A stretch of DNA of 64,000 nt from Anaerobacterium chartisolvens (GCF_003337415.1 NZ_QPJT01000003.1:124001-188000), one strand, 5' to 3'; positions 46,303 to 54,766 are shown, numbered from the stretch's first letter. The notes: generated by a model not told the origin, from the sequence alone. Program-made: numbers and translations.

Positions 46303-46331
46303 TTGTAAAATGTATTGTTATATGGTATAAT
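46303..46331 (+). promoter_or_regulatory. Promoter of precursor gene 1
   Basis: TTGTAA (46303-46308), 17 bp, TATAAT (46326-46331) preceded by TGG, an extended -10. Identical boxes with identical spacing precede precursor gene 2. Confidence 0.78.
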
Positions 46332-46379
46332 TTTGAAGTAAAGCAAGTTAAGTGATGTGAAATATAAGGAGGTATTATT

Positions 46380-46592
46380 ATGTGGAAAAAACCGTCAATG
46401 GAAAAACCATCTTTTCAGAAAGTTAATTTGGAGGAATTGTCTGTAAAAGAGTCAAGTGAAACAAATGGGGGCGCTGTTGGAGTATCCGAGGCAATTATCA
46501 ATTTACCGATAATTCTGCCGATAAAGCCACCTATTATTCTTAGTGGAATAATCGCTTACCCATATCCTTTAGTCAAGAGTCAAGTAAAGTAA
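46380..46592 (+). CDS. Candidate RiPP precursor peptide 1
   Basis: 70 residues, no cysteine. The leader half MWKKPSMEKPSFQKVNLEELSVKES..TNGG closely matches that of the next peptide, with a LEELSVKES helix of the kind bound by PqqD/RRE domains and a Gly-Gly that could be the cleavage site. The proposed core starts AVG and contains PIKPPIILSGIIAYPYP, rich in Pro and Ile. The ATG has a perfect AAGGAGG site. The radical SAM gene 690 bp downstream is the likely maturase. No peptidase or transporter is adjacent. I do not recognise the peptide family. Confidence 0.78.
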   Translation: MWKKPSMEKPSFQKVNLEELSVKESSETNGGAVGVSEAIINLPIILPIKPPIILSGIIAYPYPLVKSQVK

Positions 46593-46631
46593 ACTCTGCT
46601 TACCGTTAACCGCATAAGATATTGAAAAAAA

Positions 46632-46680
46632 GCCGTCTATTATGGAGCAGCTTATGGCTTACGTATCTATAATAGGCGGC
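46632..46680 (+). terminator. Hairpin between the two precursor genes
   Basis: GCCGTCTATTAT (46632-46643) pairs with ATAATAGGCGGC (46669-46680), one G-U, long loop, weak T-rich end. It is either a poor terminator or an attenuator; each precursor has its own promoter. Confidence 0.5.
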
Positions 46681-46794
46681 AGACTTTAATTATATCGTTA
46701 ATGCCCGCCTCTTTTCAGGCCTTTTAAAATTTCCATCAATTTTTAAGATTAGGACAATACATGCTTTGGTTATCTATTTTTTTGCACGTGTTAT

Positions 46795-46823
46795 TTGTAA
46801 AATTCATTTTTAAATGGTATAAT
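46795..46823 (+). promoter_or_regulatory. Promoter of precursor gene 2
   Basis: TTGTAA (46795-46800), 17 bp, TATAAT (46818-46823) with an extended TGG, the same as for precursor 1. The ribosome site AAGGAGGTATTATT is also identical. Confidence 0.78.
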
Positions 46824-46873
46824 ATAGTAGTAGATCAAATCAAGTGCTGTGAAAAGTTTAAGGAGGTATTATT

Positions 46874-47113
46874 ATGTGGAAAAAACCATTAATAGAAAAA
46901 CCGTCTTTTAACAAAGTTGATCTGGAAGACATGTCAGTAAAAGAATCACTCGATACAAATGGGGGTGCTGTCGGACTGACTGTAGAAGACATCATAAAGA
47001 TTCCCCCGATAAAATGGCCTCCAATTATACTTACCGGGTTGGTTGCTCCCAAATATCCGATTGACATTAATGTGTCCCCCAAGGACTTGGTGCGTCCCCC
47101 GATGATAGGCTGA
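46874..47113 (+). CDS. Candidate RiPP precursor peptide 2
   Basis: 79 residues, no cysteine. It starts MWKKPLIEKPSFNKVDLEDMSVKESLDTNGGAVG; the first ~33 residues match precursor 1 with conservative changes. The proposed core has PIKWPPIILTGLVAPKYP, aligning with PIK-PPIILSGIIAYPYP of precursor 1 with one added Trp, and a longer Pro/Val tail. The pattern of a conserved leader with a semi-conserved core is typical of RiPP precursor families. It is 165 bp before the radical SAM gene. Confidence 0.8.
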   Translation: MWKKPLIEKPSFNKVDLEDMSVKESLDTNGGAVGLTVEDIIKIPPIKWPPIILTGLVAPKYPIDINVSPKDLVRPPMIG

Positions 47114-47278
47114 TATTGGCGTGTTTTTGGAAAAGTCTATGCTTAGCTTTATAGTCCGTTACCTGTAAAAAGAACATATAATTTTAAAACTGCTTGGATT
47201 TGATCTACATACAGTAAAATCCAAAGGTAATAAAGTTATATTTTGTTAGATTTTAATTAGCCGGGAAGGAGTCCGTTT

Positions 47279-48751
47279 ATGCAAACTGTTAATGAAAAAA
47301 CATGTTTGTTTGATAATTACACCAATTTTTTACATAAAGTAGACGATTATGAAAGCATTATTGAAAATGGTCACGATACATATATTTTATTTAATCCTTC
47401 AATACATTACTGGATAACATTAGATGAAATAGGTGCCGCAATATATAATGAAATTCACAATAATAGCAGCATGGATATTGTAAAGAAAAATTTAATTGAT
47501 AAATTTTCAATTGACGATTCAACATTTAATGAAGATGTTCTGCCCTTCGCCCAGGAATTGGCTAAAAACGGCTTTCTGTCGTTTGATAAGACTGCTGCTG
47601 AAGCAGCTTGGATGAGCGAAAGCTATAATATTGACACGGTAGAGAGTTATCCCTTCAATGACATTTATATAAGCTTAACGGATAAATGCAATTTAAACTG
47701 TATATATTGCTTTAATAAAGAAGAGAGGCATAATAGGATAAGTAAAAGCTCAGACTTCATAATATCAAAAGAAAAAGTTGTGGAGGTATTGAACGAATTT
47801 AAGGCATTAAAGGGCTCTAAGGTTATTTTCACCGGCGGAGAGCCTACATTGAACAATCACTTGATTGATATTTGCAGTGAGGCTAAAAAGATAGGTCTGG
47901 AAACTCATTTCATAACTAACGGAACACTTCTGAACTCTATTGATATTGGAAAGCTGGCCGAATATGCAGACGGCTTTACCATAAGCCTGGACAGTGTGAT
48001 AGAGGAGGAGCTGGAAGTATTATGGGGAAATCCGCATATCAGTCTTGATAAAAGTATTTTTACAGCACTGGAAAAAATAAATGAATTTTCTTCAAAAGAG
48101 AAAAAAATAACTGTAATCATAAAGCCCATAGTATCCGCCTTGAATATTAATTCTCTGGACAAGCTTGTTTCCGTGCTGTATGAAAAGCTGAATAACTGTG
48201 ACTTATCCTGGGGGATGACCCAATACGGCAAAATAGAAGATGCCGAAGTCAACGAGCTGCTTTCTGTCACAGAGAAGGAATATATAAAAAGCGTTGCACG
48301 AAGCCTTAAAAATACATACCTGAGTGATAAGGAGAACAAACAAAGGACTCCTGAAGAAACAAAAAAAGTCCATAACAGAATAAATATGTTTTCATTCTGT
48401 CATGGGGCCAGATTGCTTCCTCCAACTTCTCCGAACCTGCTTAGCTGTAACCCGTCCTTCTATATTGCCAGCAATGGGGATGTGTATCCGTGCCAGTGCT
48501 TTGAAAACGAAAAATATAAAATAGGAAACGTGCTGGAAGATTCATTGTCAAATATGTTTGAAAATGAAATTTTTAAAAGAATCCGCTCCAAGCTGCCTAT
48601 CAATAAAATAGACAGCAAGGTATGCCTTAAGTGTGAATTCAGATTCTTATGCACAAACAAATTAGGTCCCTGCGAGGTTAGCAAGGACAGAGATATGACT
48701 AATTGCAAAAGAACCAATATACAGAAATTATTTCTCCAAACCCAGCTATAA
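47279..48751 (+). CDS. Radical SAM/SPASM peptide maturase with N-terminal PqqD-like domain
   Basis: 490 residues. Residues ~25-110 are a PqqD-like RiPP recognition element (ILFNPSIHYWITLDEIGAAIYNEI...AQELAKNGFL). The radical SAM core has CNLNCIYC (Cys ~137, 141, 144) and FTGGEPTLN. The C-terminal SPASM domain has many cysteines (SCNPSF, VYPCQCFENE, CLKCEFRFLC, GPCEV, NCKRT) for auxiliary FeS clusters. Such enzymes install thioether, C-C or C-O links or epimerise residues in RiPPs. With cysteine-free precursors next door, thioether chemistry is excluded unless another substrate exists. GGGAAGGAG precedes the ATG. Confidence 0.92.
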   Translation: MQTVNEKTCLFDNYTNFLHKVDDYESIIENGHDTYILFNPSIHYWITLDEIGAAIYNEIHNNSSMDIVKKNLIDKFSIDDSTFNEDVLPFAQELAKNGFLSFDKTAAEAAWMSESYNIDTVESYPFNDIYISLTDKCNLNCIYCFNKEERHNRISKSSDFIISKEKVVEVLNEFKALKGSKVIFTGGEPTLNNHLIDICSEAKKIGLETHFITNGTLLNSIDIGKLAEYADGFTISLDSVIEEELEVLWGNPHISLDKSIFTALEKINEFSSKEKKITVIIKPIVSALNINSLDKLVSVLYEKLNNCDLSWGMTQYGKIEDAEVNELLSVTEKEYIKSVARSLKNTYLSDKENKQRTPEETKKVHNRINMFSFCHGARLLPPTSPNLLSCNPSFYIASNGDVYPCQCFENEKYKIGNVLEDSLSNMFENEIFKRIRSKLPINKIDSKVCLKCEFRFLCTNKLGPCEVSKDRDMTNCKRTNIQKLFLQTQL

Positions 48752-48802
48752 TAAGCTTTACTCACCCCCCTGCTTCGCAAAAGAGGGGGAGAAAGCAGGC
48801 GG

Positions 48803-48859
48803 GGGGACATTTCTCAAGAACAGCGCAGAGATTTTGCTTTATTTTTGAGGAATGTCCCC
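48803..48859. repeat. REP-like palindrome, family a
   Basis: GGGGACATTTCTCAA (48803-48817) and TTGAGGAATGTCCCC (48845-48859) with an inner GCAGAGATTTTGCT. The inner part matches the copy at 51023. It lies just past the 3' end of the convergent propeller gene. Confidence 0.88.
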
Positions 48860-48865
48860 TAAGAG

Positions 48866-50881
48866 TTATTTCAGCGATTTATAAATAAAACCGCCCGGAC
48901 CGCTAATTATCACTATTTTTCCATTTGTACATACAGTTGAAAAACTAATATTTAATGGAGATTCTTCCTGTCTCCAATTTACACCATCCTTTGACGTTAT
49001 AATTATTCCTTCATCACCTGCCGCAATAAATTCATTACCCGTCCAGCAGATATCCTTCAAAGCTTTATTAGTATGGCTTTCGGCCTTAGCCCAGTCAGTC
49101 CCGTTCTTTGAGTACCATACCTCACCATTGCTTCCAATACCAATGAATTTATTGTTTGAATAAATAATTTTAATTATCGAGTTGTTGTAGTCCTTTATTT
49201 TAATGCGTTTCCACCTAAACCCATCGGGAGAAGCATCTATTTGCCCATATGTATTTATAGCTAAATAATTAGAACTACCGATTATAATAGACTTATAATA
49301 ATTTAATTCTTTTCTTGATACCCAGCTCTTCATATCAGATGAAACGGCTGTACCATCAGAGCCGGCAATAATGTATGTAGATCCATCTGATGCGAAAGCA
49401 TTTATTTGACCGACGTTTTTATAGAAACTATCCATAACCGCAGGTTTTATCTTATCCCAGGAAACAAGATCTTTTGAGGCTGCCAGATAAAAGTCCGGGC
49501 CAAAAGAGACGTATTCTTTTCCAGACCAGCATATACCCCAACGAATAATTTCCTCAGCACTCTTGTTTTCTTTCTTCCACTCCAATCCATCCTTTGATGA
49601 ATAGATAGAATACGTTTCACTATCAATCGAAATGAATTTATTGCCATCCCAAAATTGTGGAGTATGGATCATTTCACTTTCAATCCAGTTTACACCATCA
49701 GTAGAGCATTTAGCTTCACCGTTATCACCAACAGCTACAAACTTACCGTTATTATAAATTATGTCATTAATTTTATGGTTTGCCCTACTCTGCTGAAAAG
49801 CTTTTTTCCACTTTACACCGTCGCTTGAATAGTAAATATCATATTCATACCAATAACCCGGGAGCGCGAAGTAGTTAACTGCAGCTACAAAAGCTTTTCC
49901 TGACCATACTGTAACTAATGAATCCCCTCCGACGTTGGCATTAGTACGCTGCCATTTTACCCCATTGAGTGAGGAATAAGTAATTAGCCTGCATTCAGGG
50001 CCAGGTCCCTGACCGGTTATCTCGTTAACTATAAGAATGAAGGATTTACCATTCCAGATAATATTTTCACACATGCATATATATATTTCGCGAGAATTCT
50101 TTTTCAGGTATTTAGTCATAAGAGTATTAATACCCCAATTATACCCATCCCTTGAGGTAGCAATATATAATCCTGACGTATAATCATATTCATCTGTACT
50201 CGCGTATGTAGTTCCTGACGCAACAAACAGCTTGCCATTCCATACAATCTTATTAAAACCAGGCTTATTTTTCAGGGTTTTCGTTTGCCATGCAACTCCA
50301 TCTTTAGAGGTGCTGATTTCCCCTTTTGCACCAACAGCTACAAAGACCTTTCCGTTCCAGACAGCATCGGAGACATATTGCTTTAAGGCTGTTTTCTGAA
50401 TTTTCCAGTTTTTACCGTTGCTTGATGTCAGAATTTCTCCCTGCTTATCAGTAAATGCAAGAAATAGATTTTTTCCAACAATAATTTTTTCTATTGAACT
50501 TGTTGTAATGGGCTTTACCACATTCCAGTCATATCCGTTTGTCGATCTTAGAAAAGTACCGTTATGGCCAACTGCTACAATCTGGCTATTTGTACAGATG
50601 ATATCATTCAGTTCGGAAGGGATTTCATGGGAAGTGTTCAGGTTTTCAGTCCAGTTTATACCATCAACTGAAGCTTTAATCTTTCCACCAGCTGCAATTG
50701 CTACATATAGCTTGTTTTTAAAACATACTACACGGCTAAAGCTTTCGATACTTGCTGCTATCTTACCGGTTTGCCAGATGGAAGACTCAGGTGATTTAAT
50801 GGGTGCTTGTTCTGCATTAACAGGTCCAGCCAGTACAATAGCGATTAAAAGACTTAATATTCCTGCAATAATTTTTTTCAT
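48866..50881 (-). CDS. Secreted multi-repeat beta-propeller protein (BNR/Asp-box-like)
   Basis: 671 residues: a 23-residue signal peptide (KKIIAGILSLLIAIVLAGPVNA) then about 14 repeats of ~45 residues with the core WNGKxFVAVGxxGxIxTSxDGxxW. The S-x-D-G-x-x-W turn is Asp-box-like, so the fold is probably two seven-bladed propellers or one open array. There is no wall anchor and no enzymatic motif. Its function is unknown; such proteins bind glycans or proteins outside the cell. GGAGGAAATT precedes the ATG. It is convergent with the radical SAM gene; a link to it is not shown. Confidence 0.85.
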   Translation of the reverse strand: MKKIIAGILSLLIAIVLAGPVNAEQAPIKSPESSIWQTGKIAASIESFSRVVCFKNKLYVAIAAGGKIKASVDGINWTENLNTSHEIPSELNDIICTNSQIVAVGHNGTFLRSTNGYDWNVVKPITTSSIEKIIVGKNLFLAFTDKQGEILTSSNGKNWKIQKTALKQYVSDAVWNGKVFVAVGAKGEISTSKDGVAWQTKTLKNKPGFNKIVWNGKLFVASGTTYASTDEYDYTSGLYIATSRDGYNWGINTLMTKYLKKNSREIYICMCENIIWNGKSFILIVNEITGQGPGPECRLITYSSLNGVKWQRTNANVGGDSLVTVWSGKAFVAAVNYFALPGYWYEYDIYYSSDGVKWKKAFQQSRANHKINDIIYNNGKFVAVGDNGEAKCSTDGVNWIESEMIHTPQFWDGNKFISIDSETYSIYSSKDGLEWKKENKSAEEIIRWGICWSGKEYVSFGPDFYLAASKDLVSWDKIKPAVMDSFYKNVGQINAFASDGSTYIIAGSDGTAVSSDMKSWVSRKELNYYKSIIIGSSNYLAINTYGQIDASPDGFRWKRIKIKDYNNSIIKIIYSNNKFIGIGSNGEVWYSKNGTDWAKAESHTNKALKDICWTGNEFIAAGDEGIIITSKDGVNWRQEESPLNISFSTVCTNGKIVIISGPGGFIYKSLK

Positions 50882-51022
50882 TTAATTTCCTCCAAAAAAT
50901 CAAATTGAATTTACAGCTCATTAGTGAAATTAAATCCGCAATTACACTGTAAACAAATAAATTATACCATTTTTGTTTTACAAAACTATATCATTTAGTT
51001 TAAAGAATCATGTCAGATAAGA

Positions 51023-51077
51023 GGGGACAATCCTCAACAATAACGCAGAAATTTTGCTGTATTTTTGAGGAATGTCT
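51023..51077. repeat. REP-like palindrome, family a (one end degraded)
   Basis: GGGGACAATCCTCAA (51023-51037) and TTGAGGAATGTCT (51065-51077) with the inner GCAGAAATTTTGCT, as at 48803. It occupies part of the 305-bp gap between the divergent propeller and TSUP genes; nothing else is visible there. Confidence 0.8.
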
Positions 51078-51186
51078 ATGGACGATTTACAGCAATTATG
51101 CCATAGTAGTTTTCAGGTTAATGCTTTACATATAATTTTTCAAGGCTTATACTATGGATTGAAAAATAAATTATTAGAGGTATAAA

Positions 51187-51987
51187 ATGATTAACCTGAT
51201 TATTGCTCTGGTATGCTATTTAGCTTCAGTAACAGGCTCTATCTGCGGCATCGGAGGCGGTGTTATCATCAAGCCCGTACTGGATGCCACCGGAGTTATG
51301 CCGGTAACAACAATTAGCTTTCTTTCCGGCTGTACGGTTTTATCTATGTCGGGAGTGTCCTTGCTCAGCAGCTCGAAATGCGGTAAGAAATATGGGGATA
51401 ACTGGGAGGTTGATAGGGCTTTTGCGGTTGTTATATCTTTAGGAAGTATTGTCGGGGGACTGGCTGGGAAAGAAATTTTTCAGATGATTGTAAAAAATTC
51501 TCCCAATCCCGATTACATAGGTGGGGTACAAGCGGTTGTTCTGGTATTACTTACTGCGGGAACCTTAGTATATTCTCTTTTTAAAAATATGATAAAAACC
51601 AAACGGGTAACCATTAAGGGAATTGCCTTTATTGCAGGTTTTTTGTTAGGAGTCATATCCTCCTTTTTAGGAATTGGCGGAGGACCTTTTAATCTTATTG
51701 TATTATTCTACTTATATTCCATGAGTGAGAAGCAGGCAGCCGTGTATTCCCTCTATGTCATATTTCTGTCTCAAATATCCAGTATTCTCAGCGCGCTGCT
51801 GCAGAGGGATATCCCTGAATTTTCCGTATACATGCTGCTGCTGATGTGTGCATGTGGTGTATTAGGAGGACTAACAGGTTCTAAGATAAACAGATTTATC
51901 AAGAATCAAACACTGAATAAATTATTTATTGGCATGATAACTATTATTATTTTTATAAATATTTTCAATATTACAAAATATATTTAG
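51187..51987 (+). CDS. TSUP-family (TauE/SafE) permease
   Basis: 266-residue membrane protein with about eight hydrophobic segments and the two family glycine motifs, ITGSICGIGGGVIIKPVLDATG-like at residues ~15-40 and GVISSFLGIGGGPFNL near 160. Members move sulfonates, sulfite or related anions; the substrate here is unknown. A family member of normal length. TTAGAGG precedes the ATG. It stands alone. Confidence 0.9.
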   Translation: MINLIIALVCYLASVTGSICGIGGGVIIKPVLDATGVMPVTTISFLSGCTVLSMSGVSLLSSSKCGKKYGDNWEVDRAFAVVISLGSIVGGLAGKEIFQMIVKNSPNPDYIGGVQAVVLVLLTAGTLVYSLFKNMIKTKRVTIKGIAFIAGFLLGVISSFLGIGGGPFNLIVLFYLYSMSEKQAAVYSLYVIFLSQISSILSALLQRDIPEFSVYMLLLMCACGVLGGLTGSKINRFIKNQTLNKLFIGMITIIIFINIFNITKYI

Positions 51988-51994
51988 CATAAGC

Positions 51995-52018
51995 AGGGAC
52001 ATTTGAGGAATGTCTCCT
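51995..52018. repeat. Collapsed REP-like palindrome, family a
   Basis: AGGGACATT and AATGTCTCCT arms with only five bases (TGAGG) between them. The 437-bp gap 51988-52424 holds this element only; translations of the rest give short frames with no recognisable match. Confidence 0.65.
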
Positions 52019-52424
52019 TAAATAAGGAGAGATGTGAAAAAACGCAGCCCAAATTTGCTGAGGGTACATCTCATCCCACTCGTTTCAACAACATGATAAA
52101 AGCAATGTATATTTCAAAATCACAGATAGCAGATGAAATTAGTAAAAGAGGTTAAATTCCAGTTTGCCGGTAGTATTATGGACATAAAGTGATCTGGGAA
52201 ATTCCATAGTAGACCTGTACTCACAGACTGAAGCCATTCCTGTGCAAAATAGCAAATACCGAGTACTGTTATTTTAATCAAAATGAAAGGATTGCACATA
52301 TTACTTAGGGAGATATTTTGGTTCCTCAAAAATATACCTATTTACAACCACACTATTATGTGATACTATATACTAGTAATTAGTATTACTGAATACAAGT
52401 CATACAGAATAGCAAGGGGTGATT

Positions 52425-52748
52425 GTGCTGGAAAACCTAACGGAAATGCTCAAAGGCGTGCTTGAGGGCTGTGTACTTGAAATCATCAGCCACGAGGAAA
52501 TCTACGGTTACGAGATCACACGGCGGCTGAATGCCCTCGGGTTTTCGGACGTTGTGGATGGGACGGTTTATACCATCTTAGTACGGCTTGAGAAAAACAA
52601 GCTGGTGGAAATTACGAAAAAGCCATCCGATATGGGGCCGCCGCGAAAGTTTTTCGCGCTCAACGACGCGGGGCGCAAGGAGCTGCGGAAGTTCTGGGAA
52701 AAATGGGAGTTTGTTGCGTCGAAAATCAACCAATTAAAGGAGGAATAA
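52425..52748 (+). CDS. PadR-family transcriptional regulator
   Basis: 107-residue PadR winged-helix protein (LENLTEMLKGVLEGCVLEIISHEEIYGYEITRRLNALGF...GTVYTILVRLEKNKLVEITKKPSDMGPPRKFF). GTG 52425 follows AAGGGGTG; a GTG at 52419 overlaps that site. It heads an operon of three DUF1048 genes and an ABC exporter and is the likely local repressor. Codons use CGN and GCG more than the genes to the left, hinting that this block was acquired. Confidence 0.92.
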   Translation: MLENLTEMLKGVLEGCVLEIISHEEIYGYEITRRLNALGFSDVVDGTVYTILVRLEKNKLVEITKKPSDMGPPRKFFALNDAGRKELRKFWEKWEFVASKINQLKEE

Positions 52749-52752
52749 TCAA

Positions 52753-53124
52753 ATGTCGGAGTTTTTCGATAATTATTTTAATATCAAAAAAATAATTGAG
52801 AGCAAGCGCGAATACAAGAAGCAAATGGCAAGGGTGGAGGCTCTGCCGAAAGACTATCAATACGTATTTAAGAAAATTCAGGGGCACATGTGGAATTTTG
52901 CGTCAGGAGACGGCTATGACATGTTGAAGCTTCATTATGAATTGATAGATTTGTTTGAAACTGGTGCAGGGGAAGGTAAACAAGTTTTGGAAATTACGGG
53001 CGAGGATGTGGCGGCCTTCTGCGACGAACTTTTGCGCAACGCTAAAACATATACGGAAAGCTGGCGCGAGAAGCTAAACCGCGACATATTGAATAAATTC
53101 GGAAAGGGAAACGATTCTAAATAA
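52753..53124 (+). CDS. DUF1048 protein, copy 1
   Basis: 123-residue helical protein of the DUF1048 family (EYKKQMARVEALPKDYQYVFKKIQGHMW...LIDLFETGAGEGKQVLEITGEDVAAFCDELL). These small cytosolic proteins travel with PadR genes and DrrAB-type exporters; the role is not known. GGAGGAATAATC precedes the ATG. It is directly followed by a decayed stretch rather than by another gene. Confidence 0.9.
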   Translation: MSEFFDNYFNIKKIIESKREYKKQMARVEALPKDYQYVFKKIQGHMWNFASGDGYDMLKLHYELIDLFETGAGEGKQVLEITGEDVAAFCDELLRNAKTYTESWREKLNRDILNKFGKGNDSK

Positions 53125-53282
53125 CTGATTTAGCCATAACCATAAAAGGATTGAAAAAATCCTACAAAAAAGAAGTTCTGAAAGGCGCTGCCTTCTAAGC
53201 GGGGTGCGAGGAACTGCGAAAGTTTCGGAAAAAATGGGAATTTGCTGAATTGAAAATTAACGAGTTAAAGGAGAGGAAATAA
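53124..53282 (+). pseudogene. Fused gene remnants: ABC ATPase start joined to a PadR end
   Basis: One frame reads TDLAITIKGLKKSYKKEVLKGAAF, then stop (53196-53198), then AGCEELRKFRKKWEFAELKINELKERK, then stop (53280-53282). The first part matches the start of the ABC ATPase encoded at 54005 (EVKGLRKSFKDIEVLKGVDF); the second matches the end of the PadR at 52425 (GRKELRKFWEKWEFVASKINQLKEE). The ATPase-to-PadR junction is what would be left if a tandem PadR/DUF1048/ABC module had lost its middle. Confidence 0.78.
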
Positions 53283-53629
53283 TGAACTTTTGGGAAAGAA
53301 TCACAGGTAGTGACATGACTAGAGAATTGAAAGCTTTTGAATCGCGAGCCCAAAAGCTGCCTGCTGATTATCAAGCGGCATGGGGAATAATTTTTGCCAA
53401 TCTTTTGCCGCACGGAGATTTCACCGGTCGCAACCTCATGCCAATTCTTGACGGTGTGCTTGGCCTGCTTGAAGAAACGGCGGCGGACGGTCAGAGTGTC
53501 CAAGAGGTTTTGGGTGACGATATAAAAGGCTTCTGTTCAGCGCTGGCCGGCGAAGAAGGGGCAAAGACTTATCGCGACAAGTGGCGCGAGCAGCTCAACA
53601 ATAATATAGCTAAAAAATTAGGTAAATAG
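53282..53629 (+). CDS. DUF1048 protein, copy 2
   Basis: 115 residues, with the family core FESRAQKLPADYQAAWGIIFANLL...GLLEETAADGQSVQEVLGDDIKGFC. It is more diverged from copies 1 and 3 than they are from each other. Its ATG overlaps the stop of the decayed PadR end (TAATG), as PadR-DUF1048 pairs overlap or abut elsewhere, which supports the reading that it once belonged to that PadR. AAAGGAGAGG precedes the ATG. Confidence 0.87.
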   Translation: MNFWERITGSDMTRELKAFESRAQKLPADYQAAWGIIFANLLPHGDFTGRNLMPILDGVLGLLEETAADGQSVQEVLGDDIKGFCSALAGEEGAKTYRDKWREQLNNNIAKKLGK

Positions 53630-53638
53630 GAGGAAAAA

Positions 53639-53989
53639 ATGAGAATACAAGATATCATTGAAGGCAAAAAAGAGTGGCGAGCACACGTAGCACGTGTCAA
53701 AGCACTTCCGCAGGATTATCAGATTGTTTATAAGGAGCTTCAAAAATATCTCTTTAAGGTCGGTCCTGTCGAGCTAACCGACGGGACGGACTTGCTCTCG
53801 GGAATTGTCGATTTATTTGAAGAGGGCGCAGCCTCCGGGAAAGGCGTGCTCGAAGTGACAGGCAGTGACGTAGCGGCTTTCTGTGATGATCTAATCAAAG
53901 ATTCAAAAACCTACGCTGACATCTATCAAGAATCTGTTGACCGGGAAGTTAATAAGGCCATAAAAAAGGTTACGGATAAAACAAAGTAA
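53639..53989 (+). CDS. DUF1048 protein, copy 3
   Basis: 116 residues (EWRAHVARVKALPQDYQIVYKELQKYLF...IVDLFEEGAASGKGVLEVTGSDVAAFCDDLI). Closest to copy 1. It sits 9 bp after copy 2 and 15 bp before the ATPase gene, so all are one transcript. AGGAGG precedes the ATG. Confidence 0.9.
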   Translation: MRIQDIIEGKKEWRAHVARVKALPQDYQIVYKELQKYLFKVGPVELTDGTDLLSGIVDLFEEGAASGKGVLEVTGSDVAAFCDDLIKDSKTYADIYQESVDREVNKAIKKVTDKTK

Positions 53990-54004
53990 AAGGGGGATAA
54001 GGGG

Positions 54005-54766
54005 ATGGAAAAAGCAATTGAGGTGAAAGGTCTGCGAAAGTCCTTCAAGGACATAGAAGTTCTGAAGGGCGTTGATTTTGAAGTGAAGCGAGGTGAGATT
54101 TTTGCACTGCTCGGTTCCAACGGAGCGGGCAAGACCACGGCGGTCAACATCCTTTCGACACTTCTAAAATCTGACGGAGGAACCGCAAGCATCTGCGGCT
54201 TTGACGTTTCGCGTCAGTCGGGAAAGGTGCGCGAAAATATCAGCCTGACCGGGCAGTTCGCCGCTGTGGACGAGATATTGACCGGGCGGGAAAACATTCT
54301 ACTGATCGCAAAGCTAAGGAGTGTTCCCAAACCAGACCAGGTTGCCGACGATCTGCTCAAGCGCTTTGGGCTTACTGACGCGGCAAACAAACGGGCGGGT
54401 GCGTATTCTGGAGGCATGAAGCGCAGGCTGGATATAGCGATGAGCCTTGTGGGAACGCCATCCGTCATCTTTCTTGACGAGCCGACAACCGGACTTGACC
54501 CGCAGGGGAGGCTTGAGGTCTGGAAAACCGTTAAGGAGCTTGCCGGAAGCGGAGTGACCATTCTGCTCACAACGCAGTATCTGGATGAAGCGGAACAGCT
54601 TGCCGACAAAATCGCGATCCTGAACGAGGGCAAAATTATCGCTAATGGGACGCTTGAGGAACTCAAAAAGCTTTTCCCGCCCGCAAAAAAAGAATATATC
54701 GAAAAACAACCGACACTCGAGGAGATTTTCCTCGCGATTATCGGTAAAGGAGGGCAATCAAAATGA
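54005..54766 (+). CDS. ABC transporter ATP-binding protein, DrrA-like
   Basis: 253-residue ATPase of the daunorubicin-resistance (DrrA) type of export systems. Walker A GSNGAGKTTAVNIL, signature YSGGMKRRLDIAMSL, Walker B IFLDEPTTGLDPQGR, switch His replaced: the H-loop region reads LLTTQYLDEAEQL, with Gln where most ABC ATPases have His, as usual in this DrrA subgroup. AAGGGGGATAAGGGG precedes the ATG. It overlaps the permease gene by 4 bp. Confidence 0.94.
   Translation: MEKAIEVKGLRKSFKDIEVLKGVDFEVKRGEIFALLGSNGAGKTTAVNILSTLLKSDGGTASICGFDVSRQSGKVRENISLTGQFAAVDEILTGRENILLIAKLRSVPKPDQVADDLLKRFGLTDAANKRAGAYSGGMKRRLDIAMSLVGTPSVIFLDEPTTGLDPQGRLEVWKTVKELAGSGVTILLTTQYLDEAEQLADKIAILNEGKIIANGTLEELKKLFPPAKKEYIEKQPTLEEIFLAIIGKGGQSK

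Noticed and set aside
46380-47113. Sactipeptide or ranthipeptide precursors
   Set aside because: Neither peptide contains a cysteine, which those classes need for their thioether links.
52120-52329. Minus-strand 69-aa open frame between the TSUP and PadR genes
   Set aside because: No ribosome site and no recognisable family; probably chance in a gene-free gap.
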